A stretch of 60,402 bases of DNA from Acidobacteriota bacterium. GTDB taxonomy: Bacteria > Acidobacteriota > Terriglobia > Terriglobales > Acidobacteriaceae. Positions 53,396 through 60,402 of the stretch are shown here, in pieces. The position numbers were made by a program, and so were the translations under genes. Numbering within the stretch: the stretch's first letter is position 1; every line of letters starts with the position of its first letter. The DNA lies in assembly GCA_003225495.1 (NCBI GenBank), contig QIAJ01000021.1, forward strand, positions 1-60,402, given 5' to 3'. The notes below the pieces were generated by a model. That model had not been told where the DNA came from. It made no database searches and worked only from the letters and a program-made list of their open reading frames with translations.

Positions 53396-54562
53396 ATGAA
53401 CCCAAGGTTCTCACGCTCCCTAGTGCTGACTTCGGCAGTCCTGTTTGCGGCAGCATTCTCGTTCGCACAGAACTCCCGGCAGCTCCCAGCCGACCACCTT
53501 CTTAAACATGCTCACCCCAGATACCTCAAGCCGGCGCCGCGCGGACATGTTGCGCCCGGACTCGCACACGGCATACCCGGCATCGACTCGCTCACCAACT
53601 GGAATGGCTCCTATCACGCGATCGGATTCGATCACAGCGGCAACCTGAGAAAAACCTGGTACTACAACATGGTGGGGAACAAGCCCGAGCGCGGCGGCAC
53701 GACGACCATCCACGCGCCAGTCGTTCCCGTTTCCCTGGATCTTCTCAATCCCGACGGTAGCGTCTTCCTGCATTACGACCCGCAGCCGTTTATTCTGCCT
53801 GCCCTGCAATCCCCACTGTTCCAGAACTCCACCTTCACCAGCAGCCCAATACCGACCCAGATCACCGATGCGGTTCAGCGCGCCGAATTTTTCAATACCA
53901 TGGCGCCGGACTGGCACACCATGCTGTACGCCAGCCTGAAGCAGGAACGCACTATGAAAGTGCCTGCTGATTCTTACTTCTACTCCCTGAAGAACAATGG
54001 TAAATGCTGCCGGTTTGTTCTGCTAGACATCAACGCGTTCTTCAACCTCTTGTTCCCTGCGGATCCCGCGGATACCGTCACTCCAATCGGCGCCGCCGAG
54101 AACGCCGGCGACATCACAACCCAGGACATTTCCACGTTTCTTTTTCCCAACACCTATCTATACTTCGGCACTCCCGACCAGTTCGTAAACTACTCCGCAT
54201 ATATCAGCCCGGGATTGTTCGGAAGCGCCTTCACCGACGTGACCGCGCTCTCCCACGAGATCGCTGAAATCTTTAACGATCCCTTTGTTCTCAGTGATGG
54301 CAAACACAACCTCACGCCCTGGTGGCTGGCTCCGAATGGCAATTGCCAGGACGATCTGGAAGTAGGCGACGTGATCGAGGGCCTGCCGCGCGCTACGTTC
54401 CCGGTCAAGATGAACGGCCGAACTTATCACCCGCAAAACGAAGCTCTCTTGCAGTGGTTTGAATTCGAATCGCCTTCGTCCGCGATCCATGGTGCCTACA
54501 GTTACCCCGACGAAACCACGCTGACAGCGCTCTCCCCGATTGAACTGCCCGGCTGCCAGTGA
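53396..54562 (+). CDS. Secreted putative zincin-like protein with HExxE motif
   Basis: This 388-residue protein has a signal peptide (about 1-25, ending SFAQ). The key motif is SHEIAEIFNDPF, H287-E288-I-A-E291, followed by TPWW and a Cys in GNCQDDLEVGD. The HExxE plus NDP resembles putative metalloproteases related to plant EXORDIUM proteins, where a SHE-A---TNP motif is found, but catalysis is not shown. Two adjacent Cys (NGKCCRF) and other Cys suggest disulfides. AGGAGG ten bases upstream supports ATG 53396. A terminator follows the stop. Confidence 0.7.
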   Translation: MNPRFSRSLVLTSAVLFAAAFSFAQNSRQLPADHLLKHAHPRYLKPAPRGHVAPGLAHGIPGIDSLTNWNGSYHAIGFDHSGNLRKTWYYNMVGNKPERGGTTTIHAPVVPVSLDLLNPDGSVFLHYDPQPFILPALQSPLFQNSTFTSSPIPTQITDAVQRAEFFNTMAPDWHTMLYASLKQERTMKVPADSYFYSLKNNGKCCRFVLLDINAFFNLLFPADPADTVTPIGAAENAGDITTQDISTFLFPNTYLYFGTPDQFVNYSAYISPGLFGSAFTDVTALSHEIAEIFNDPFVLSDGKHNLTPWWLAPNGNCQDDLEVGDVIEGLPRATFPVKMNGRTYHPQNEALLQWFEFESPSSAIHGAYSYPDETTLTALSPIELPGCQ

Positions 54563-54574
54563 TCCTTTTTCTCA

Positions 54575-54604
54575 AGGGTGAGGCGAGGCTGCCTCACCCT
54601 TTTT
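54575..54604 (+). terminator. Rho-independent terminator after the HExxE gene
   Basis: AGGGTGAGGC (54575-54584), a 6-base loop and GCCTCACCCT (54591-54600) form a perfect 10-bp stem followed by a T-run starting at 54600. It lies 12 bases past the stop at 54562. Confidence 0.85.
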
Positions 54605-54775
54605 CCGAATCTCACGCGTAGTGTTGCCCGATGGAAATGGCAATTAAGGTCGATGCGTTCCGCACTAACTCCTGCTCGATTCAATGCGTATGTCGCCCGC
54701 TTTTTCGCCCTCGACTCGGTCTGCTGCGCGCGACCATCTTTTGTTATTCTTTAACTCGTCACTGAGGGCACCTTG

Positions 54776-56371
54776 ATGAGAACGTTTGCTGCCACTCTCC
54801 TATCCATTGCACTCTCCGCTCTCGCCGCAGCTCAGACTAGCTCCCATTTCGACGGCCACGCCTGGTGGGACTACATCAAAGTCATCGCCGACGACAAGAT
54901 GGAAGGCCGCGATACCGGCAGCCGTGGTGAGCGCGCTGCCGAGGAGTACGCGGTCGAGCAAATGAAAAAAGCCGGACTCGAACCCGCCGGGACAAACGGC
55001 TTCTACCAGCCCGTCCGCTTTGTATCGCGGCAAATCGACGAGAAAGCTTGCAGCCTGACTCTTGTGCATGACGGTAAGCGGGAGTCGCTCGTGCTCGGCG
55101 ACGACGCCCTCATCACAACTCGAATCATCCCGGCACCCGAAGTGAAGGCGCCTCTGGTTTTTGTGGGGTACGGCCTGAAGGTTCCTGAAAAGAACTACGA
55201 CGACTTCGCCGGCGTCGACGTCAAGGGCAAGATCGTTGTCATTTTTTCGGGATCATCTTCCGACATCCCGGGTCCCCTGGCCGCGCACTATCAAACGCTG
55301 CTCGAACGATGGAAAGTGTTGCGCGCCGCCGGGGCTGTCGGGATCGTTTCTCTGATCAATCCCGCATCAATGGATATCCCGTGGTCTCGCATTTCGCTCA
55401 ATCGCACCCATCCGTCCATGGACCTGGACTATCCCGAGTTCAACGAAACCGACGGCGCGCAGTTGTACGTCGTCGTGAATCCAGCAAGTGGCGAAAAGTT
55501 TTTCGCGGGCTCCGGTCACACCTTTGCGGAAATCGCTGAACTCGGTAAGGATCGCAAGCCCCTACCGCACTTCCCGCTCGCAGTTTCCCTGGAAGCAAAG
55601 ACGAAAGTTGAGACTCAGAAAGTCGAATCGGCCAACCTGGTGGGCAAACTCACAGGCAGCGACCCTGCTCTGAAGAACGAATACGTAGTGCTTTCCGCTC
55701 ATATCGATCACGTCGGCATCGGCGCTCCCATCAATGGCGACAATATCTACAACGGTGCCATGGACGACGGCTCCGGCAGCGCCCTGCTCATGGACGAAGC
55801 CGCCGCCTTCAAGAAAATGCCTGAGAAGCTCCGCCGCTCGATTCTATTTGTGTTTGTCACCGCGGAAGAAAAAGGCCTGCTGGGATCGAAATACTTCGCC
55901 GCTCATCCAACAGTACCTCCGAAATCAATTGTTGCCGACGTGAATGTCGACATGTTCCTCCCCATCGTTCCCTTGAAAGTTCTTCGTGTGCTCGGACTCG
56001 ATGACTCCGACCTTGGCGATCGCGCCCGCGAGATTGCGAAGGCTGAAAACGTGCAGGTGCAACCCGATCCGGAACCGCTTCGCAATCTTTTTGTACGCAG
56101 TGACCAGTACAACTTCATCCGCCATGGGGTGCCTTCGATCATCATGAGCGTCGGCTCCGAACCCAATTCGCCCGAACAGAAGATTTTCAAAGACTGGCTG
56201 ACCAACCGCTACCACGCCCCATCCGACGATCTCAATCAGCCCATCGATTTCGAAGCCGCCGCAAAATACGAGGAAATCATCCGCAGCATGCTGATCAACG
56301 TCGCTAATGACGATCACCGTCCGCAGTGGAAGCAAGACAGTTTCTTCCACCGCTACGCCGAGGGCAACTAG
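54776..56371 (+). CDS. Exported M28 family metallopeptidase with PA domain
   Basis: This 531-residue protein has a signal peptide (about 1-20). A PA-type lid region follows at about 115-270 (LVFVGYGLKVPEKNYDDFAGVDVKGKIVVIFSG). The M28 catalytic domain has the two-zinc ligands H309 and D311 (SAHIDHVG), D330-D331 (MDDGSG), E364-E365 (TAEEKG), D392 (VNVDMF) and the His of NRYHAPSDD. It should cleave N-terminal residues of peptides outside the cytoplasm. GAGGG seven bases before ATG 54776 supports that start over the TTG at 54773. Confidence 0.92.
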   Translation: MRTFAATLLSIALSALAAAQTSSHFDGHAWWDYIKVIADDKMEGRDTGSRGERAAEEYAVEQMKKAGLEPAGTNGFYQPVRFVSRQIDEKACSLTLVHDGKRESLVLGDDALITTRIIPAPEVKAPLVFVGYGLKVPEKNYDDFAGVDVKGKIVVIFSGSSSDIPGPLAAHYQTLLERWKVLRAAGAVGIVSLINPASMDIPWSRISLNRTHPSMDLDYPEFNETDGAQLYVVVNPASGEKFFAGSGHTFAEIAELGKDRKPLPHFPLAVSLEAKTKVETQKVESANLVGKLTGSDPALKNEYVVLSAHIDHVGIGAPINGDNIYNGAMDDGSGSALLMDEAAAFKKMPEKLRRSILFVFVTAEEKGLLGSKYFAAHPTVPPKSIVADVNVDMFLPIVPLKVLRVLGLDDSDLGDRAREIAKAENVQVQPDPEPLRNLFVRSDQYNFIRHGVPSIIMSVGSEPNSPEQKIFKDWLTNRYHAPSDDLNQPIDFEAAAKYEEIIRSMLINVANDDHRPQWKQDSFFHRYAEGN

Positions 56372-56537
56372 AACCCGCTCGATTGATCCTGTTCTGAGTT
56401 GTGATGCTAGCGCGGGAAGGGCCTGCTTTTCTTCTGACGCTTCGACCTGCTTTAGGTCTTCCGCCCCCCTGAACCTACCTTCGTAGCTTATCCGCGCGGA
56501 TTTTCTGCAATACTGTTGCGGGGCGTTTGGAGGACAA

Positions 56538-57434
56538 TTGAGCGACTACCTGCTCTCGATTTTGCTGGGCATCATCGAAGGCCTCACCGAATTTCTTCCT
56601 GTAAGTTCCACCGCCCACTTGCGCATCGCCGAAGAACTGATGCATGTGCCGCTTTCGAGCGGCTACTGGAAAATGTACTCAATCGTTATCCAACTGGGTG
56701 CGATTCTCGTGCTGCCGATCTATTTCCGCGGCCGCATTGCGCGCCTTATTTCGAATTTCCCGGAAGGTGAAAACAAGGACTGCACCATCGTCACGCATCC
56801 CCTGACACTGGTCATGATGGCGTTCGTCGTCACGGCGCTCCCGAGTTTTCTGCTCACTAAGGTAATCGGCAAAAACCTCGAAAGCCTGTTTGTGATGGGC
56901 GCGTCTTTGCTGATTGGAGGCATCGTCATGTGGGTAATCGACGCGATGAAAGCTCCGTGGGAGAAAGCTGGGCCCGGCGCACCGAATTCACCGATTCATA
57001 CCTGGAACATGGAGCAAATCCACGGAGGCCAGTCGCTCTGGATCGGCGCCTGCCAGATCCTGTCGGCCGTCTTCCCCGGCACGTCGCGCTCCATGGCGAC
57101 AATTGCGGCAGGTCAATTGGCAGGAATGTCGCGCGCCGCCGCCCTCGAATTTTCTTTCCTTCTTTCCATGCCGACCATGGCGGTCGCCACGCTCTACACA
57201 CTGTATAAATCAGTTTCAGGAAAAGCCGAAAATCCGATCGGAGTCTCTGCTCTGACCGCTCACCAGTGGCTCATTCTCGGCATCGGCTTCGCCGTTTCCT
57301 TCGTCGTCGCCTACGCTGCTGTAGCGTGGTTCATGAACTGGGTCCGCAAGCGTGGATTTGCGCCCTTTGCGATTTACCGCATTCTGCTTGGTTTCGCTGT
57401 TCTAGCGTGGTCAGTGGGATGGATTGGCAGATAG
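56538..57434 (+). CDS. uppP: Undecaprenyl-diphosphatase
   Basis: This 298-residue membrane enzyme recycles the lipid carrier of cell-wall synthesis and confers bacitracin tolerance. The catalytic motifs are EGLTEFLPVSSTAHL near the N-terminus and PGTSRSMATIAAGQLAGMSR in the middle, set in about eight membrane helices. TTG 56538 is the start: GGAGG lies five bases before it, and the conserved IIEGLTEF helix follows at once. It is convergent with a DUF2306 gene six bases away. Confidence 0.95.
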   Translation: MSDYLLSILLGIIEGLTEFLPVSSTAHLRIAEELMHVPLSSGYWKMYSIVIQLGAILVLPIYFRGRIARLISNFPEGENKDCTIVTHPLTLVMMAFVVTALPSFLLTKVIGKNLESLFVMGASLLIGGIVMWVIDAMKAPWEKAGPGAPNSPIHTWNMEQIHGGQSLWIGACQILSAVFPGTSRSMATIAAGQLAGMSRAAALEFSFLLSMPTMAVATLYTLYKSVSGKAENPIGVSALTAHQWLILGIGFAVSFVVAYAAVAWFMNWVRKRGFAPFAIYRILLGFAVLAWSVGWIGR

Positions 57435-57440
57435 CCCGGT

Positions 57441-58073
57441 TCAAACCGTACGGGGCTTTGCCAGCTGACGACTGGCAGCTAGCGCCTGCCACGCAATCAC
57501 AAACGATGGCAGGAAACAGGCCGTGGCGATGACACTCCAGACTGCCGTCTGGATGCCGACTTCTCCCATTCGTGCGACTGCGGGGATTGCCACGATAGCC
57601 CGCACGACGACGAACACCATCGCGAACGGATAGCTGCGTATCATCCACTCTCGATGCTGTTGGATCCTGCCGGTACGGATACAGTAAAGTGCGGTGCCGG
57701 TTGTCAGAAGCCAACCGGTGGCCTGAATTGCCGAAGCCATCGACAGTGTTGGAATGGGCAAGGCGATAGAAACCGCGATCGCGACCGGCGCGGAGATGGC
57801 GACACATCCCACATAGATGCGTCCCATCACACGGTGCACTTGCAGATAACGCTGACGTACTCGGCTCGAGAATTGAAATACGCCGAGCAACAAAGCCAGC
57901 GCGCCCGGAATACCATGCGCCAGCATCAGCCAGGGAATTGCAGCATAGCGTTGCCGCAAAAATGAGTTCGAATCCAGAAGTGTCCGCTCGCGCGTCAGCA
58001 GAACAAAAAGCCCCATCAGTCCAAACATGGCCCAGACAACATATTTTGCCTGCAAAGACTTGCTACGAATCAC
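57441..58073 (-). CDS. DUF2306 family membrane protein
   Basis: This protein of about 210 residues has four to five membrane helices with the DUF2306 features LAHGIPGALALLLGVFQFS, YLQVHRVMGRIYVGCV and HREWMIRSYPF, with conserved His that may bind haem. The start is unsure. GTG 58073 puts SKSLQAKYVVWAMFGL at the N-terminus, as in relatives; an ATG at 58262 adds 63 residues with no membrane or known domain. Confidence 0.75.
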   Translation of the reverse strand: MIRSKSLQAKYVVWAMFGLMGLFVLLTRERTLLDSNSFLRQRYAAIPWLMLAHGIPGALALLLGVFQFSSRVRQRYLQVHRVMGRIYVGCVAISAPVAIAVSIALPIPTLSMASAIQATGWLLTTGTALYCIRTGRIQQHREWMIRSYPFAMVFVVVRAIVAIPAVARMGEVGIQTAVWSVIATACFLPSFVIAWQALAASRQLAKPRTV

Positions 58074-58366
58074 CGTGCCGGGAGCAGCAGTGGCCAGATT
58101 TCCTCCATTCAGCGCTGCGACCTTATGACTCGGCGCCGCCAAGCGTAAGGAGCATAGCGTACATAGAGCCACATGACAATCCAGTTCCCTAATTTTCCGC
58201 ACAGTGGGCTGGCAACCCAGGTTGCTAGTATCCACTTCGCCACCCTGTACCATTTCCCGCATTGTCTGGCAGCCGGGCTTCTTGTCATAATCATCTGGCT
58301 CTGGCTTCTATAATGGCGCTCGGGGTTGAAGTGTCTGCATCTAACTCTGGGTGGCTATTGACGCCA

Positions 58367-60402
58367 ATGAAATTTCTCTCGACGATTTTTGAACCCACGC
58401 GGAACCGGCGACTCAATGAGCTCGTCGGATTCCTGTTGTGTGTCTCCGCGCTCCTCCTCTTCCTTGCGCTCTCTTCTTATTCACCGCTCGATCCGTCATT
58501 CAACAGCGCTTCCGTTCTGACCGGTTCGCACGCTGCCCGTAATTGGATCGGCATCATCGGTGCTTATCTTTCCGACATCATTTTGCAGTTCTGGGGGATC
58601 GGATCATTTCTGCTCCCAGTATTTCTGGCGATGATCGGCATTCGCTGGTTCCGTTCAAGGGCCTTGCGGACACCGATTGCAAAGACGCTCGGCGGCGCTT
58701 GGCTGCTGATGTTCGTGCCTGCTCTGCTTGCTATTCTTCCGGGACACTTTCGTTGGATGGGCGCGATTCCAATCGAGGGCTTGGCTGGCCGCATTGTTGG
58801 TGATGGTCTCATTCGCTACTTCAACGTTGCGGGCGCTTACATTGTCTGCACGACGTTTCTTGCGGTCGCGCTCTACCTCACGACTGCCTTCTCATTCGCG
58901 GCGATTCAAGTTTGGGCTCCGACGCGTTTCGCTTTCGTGCTGGCACTTCGTGATCGCTACCGAGATTGGCAAGACGAACGTCTACGCAAACGTCAGCAAC
59001 TGGATCTGGAACGTCGGCGCGCGCAGAGACCGTTGGTTCCAACGCAGCTTGTTCCTGCGCGTCCTACAAATCTGCGGCCGGAAACAGCGCGGGAGTTTGC
59101 TTCTGCACGTGCTGAAGAGTCGCGCCGAACCGGCATCGAGCGCATGGCGGAAGAAGAACCGGTTGCTTTCGTCGCGCCTGTTCCGGAGCCTGAAAACCCG
59201 GCGCTGGCGATCGAAGTCACGGATCGCGCTGATACGCAGGTCAAGGCGAAGACTACGCTTCCGAAGATTGCCGGTAGTTACAAGCTTCCGCCTTCAAGCC
59301 TGCTGCATCGTCCGGATGAAGCGCAGAGCGTCGATGAAGGTGAGTTGAAGCTTCTAGCACAGGTTCTGACCGACAAATATGCGGAGTTCGACGTTCACGG
59401 ACAGGTGACGCAGATCAATCCTGGTCCAGTCGTTACCACGTTCGAGTTCAAGCCGGAAGCTGGGATCAAATATAGCCGCATCACTGGACTGACTGACGAT
59501 CTGTGTCTCGCGCTGCGCGCAGAGAGCATCCTGATCGAGCGCATGCCTGGAAAGAGCACGGTTGGAATTCAGGTGCCGAATCGTGAGCGCGAGATTATCT
59601 GGCTGCGCGAGAACATCGAGTCCGCGGAATTCCTTGGGTCGAAGTCGAAGCTCACGCTTGGAATGGGCAAAGACATCAATGGTCGGCTCGCGGTCGCGGA
59701 TCTTGCAGGAATGCCTCATTTGCTGATTGCGGGTTCGACTGGAACCGGTAAGAGCGTGTGCATCAACGCGATGATCATGTCGATCTTGTACAAGGCAACT
59801 CCTGATCAGGTGCGCCTTGTGCTGGTCGATCCGAAGCGGCTGGAACTGGGCAACTACGAAGGCATTCCGCATCTTTACACGCCGATCATCACGGAGCCCA
59901 AACTCGCGGCGAACGCGTTGCGCAATGCTGTGCGAGAAATGGAACGGCGGCTGAAACTGCTGGCTGCGAAGGGCGTTCGCAACATCGATCAGTACAATCG
60001 GCTGTTCGACGACACTCCGAGCTTGTTCGTGGAGCAGTCCGATGAAACCAAGATTCCTTACATCGTCATCATCATCGATGAGCTCGCGGACCTGATGATG
60101 CTCGATGGCAACAACGTGGAAGAGTCCGTCACGCGACTCGCGCAAATGGCTCGCGCTGTCGGCATTCATCTGGTGCTTGCGACACAGCGTCCTTCGGTCG
60201 ATGTCATTACTGGATTGATCAAGGCAAACTTCCCCGCGCGCGTGTCATTCCGCGTGGCGACGAAGGTGGACTCTCGCACGATTCTCGACGCGAACGGCGC
60301 TGAATCACTGCTTGGTCGCGGCGACATGCTTTACTTGCCTGCTGGATCGGCGCGTGTGCATCGTCTGCATGCTCCATTCGTTACGGAGAAAGAAATTGCC
60401 GC
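58367..60402 (+). CDS. ftsK: DNA translocase FtsK, 3' end beyond the window
   Basis: The first 678 residues of FtsK/SpoIIIE are present. N-terminal membrane helices run to about residue 190 (GFLLCVSALLLFLALSS, FLLPVFLAMIGIRW, AWLLMFVPALLAIL, VCTTFLAVALYLT). A charged linker follows, then the FtsK alpha-domain (GPVVTTFEFKPEAGIKYSRI) and the motor with Walker A AGSTGTGKS (455-463) and Walker B VIIIDELADLM (about 567-577). It drives chromosome segregation at the septum. The remaining motor and gamma domain lie outside the window. ATG 58367 has only a weak site; an in-frame GTG at 58331 is possible. Confidence 0.93.
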   Translation, partial: MKFLSTIFEPTRNRRLNELVGFLLCVSALLLFLALSSYSPLDPSFNSASVLTGSHAARNWIGIIGAYLSDIILQFWGIGSFLLPVFLAMIGIRWFRSRALRTPIAKTLGGAWLLMFVPALLAILPGHFRWMGAIPIEGLAGRIVGDGLIRYFNVAGAYIVCTTFLAVALYLTTAFSFAAIQVWAPTRFAFVLALRDRYRDWQDERLRKRQQLDLERRRAQRPLVPTQLVPARPTNLRPETAREFASARAEESRRTGIERMAEEEPVAFVAPVPEPENPALAIEVTDRADTQVKAKTTLPKIAGSYKLPPSSLLHRPDEAQSVDEGELKLLAQVLTDKYAEFDVHGQVTQINPGPVVTTFEFKPEAGIKYSRITGLTDDLCLALRAESILIERMPGKSTVGIQVPNREREIIWLRENIESAEFLGSKSKLTLGMGKDINGRLAVADLAGMPHLLIAGSTGTGKSVCINAMIMSILYKATPDQVRLVLVDPKRLELGNYEGIPHLYTPIITEPKLAANALRNAVREMERRLKLLAAKGVRNIDQYNRLFDDTPSLFVEQSDETKIPYIVIIIDELADLMMLDGNNVEESVTRLAQMARAVGIHLVLATQRPSVDVITGLIKANFPARVSFRVATKVDSRTILDANGAESLLGRGDMLYLPAGSARVHRLHAPFVTEKEIA

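Noticed and set aside
1-60402. CRISPR arrays, rRNA genes, intact insertion sequences
   Set aside because: No regular repeat-spacer pattern, rRNA sequence or transposase with inverted ends was seen on either strand.

Overview
The window looks like a stretch of chromosome from a free-living acidobacterium (class Terriglobia, relatives of Candidatus Koribacter). This is inferred from the mix of families and was not tested by search: a large secreted VPS10/sortilin-like protein, a secretin fused to a cohesin domain followed by three pseudopilins, HYDIN-type Ig repeats, many secreted peptidases, and several small conserved proteins that I associate with soil acidobacteria. Base composition is moderately GC-rich, genes are dense on both strands, and several starts are TTG or GTG. 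I see no rRNA operon, CRISPR array, intact prophage or intact insertion sequence.

Layout. 1-709: a decayed tyrosine recombinase next to the 3' end of a tRNA-Phe gene, a probable old integration site. 1147-6941 (minus): hutU, hutI and an exported M1 aminopeptidase, a peptide- and histidine-use cluster without hutH. 7027-7986: a vapBC toxin-antitoxin pair and a frameshifted small conserved gene. 8005-18165: guaA, a single-domain response regulator, leuS, endonuclease IV, aroF, a secreted TonB-C protein, a YVTN beta-propeller, and a divergent SRPBCC/TetR pair around a perfect inverted repeat. 18197-24850 (minus): uvrC, pepA, a secreted Ig-repeat protein and smpB.

25199-28874 is a type II secretion/type IV pilus-like operon: secretin with N-terminal TPRs and C-terminal cohesin domain, then three pseudopilins, behind an extended -10 promoter. 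29022-33949 holds DoxX, two envelope proteins, a 72-residue unknown, a YtxH/DUF948-like pair behind stacked inverted repeats, and an S12-type serine hydrolase. 34051-38011 (minus) is a metal-uptake operon: Cys/His membrane protein, porin-like protein, substrate-binding protein, permease and a VOC protein, with no ATPase gene. 38098-41385 is the sortilin-like protein.

41615-44620 carries a MerR-type regulator downstream of two identical palindromes, co-transcribed with a zinc-ribbon protein; a RibBA with changed active-site residues; a DUF4126 membrane protein; and a 75-residue orphan with its own promoter, long leader and terminator. 45117-50231 has a receiver-PilZ-PilZ protein, acs, and an rpiR-GNAT operon. 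50473-58073 has an SH3/TPR protein, a cysteine-less thioredoxin-reductase-like flavoprotein with a cNMP-binding domain, a secreted HExxE protein, an M28 peptidase, uppP and a DUF2306 protein. The window ends inside ftsK.

Most genes are housekeeping or nutrient scavenging. The best leads for something undescribed are the MerR/zinc-ribbon operon, the cysteine-less cNMP-flavoprotein, the ATPase-less metal operon with its Cys/His membrane protein, the cohesin-fused secretin, and the short 75-residue transcription unit.
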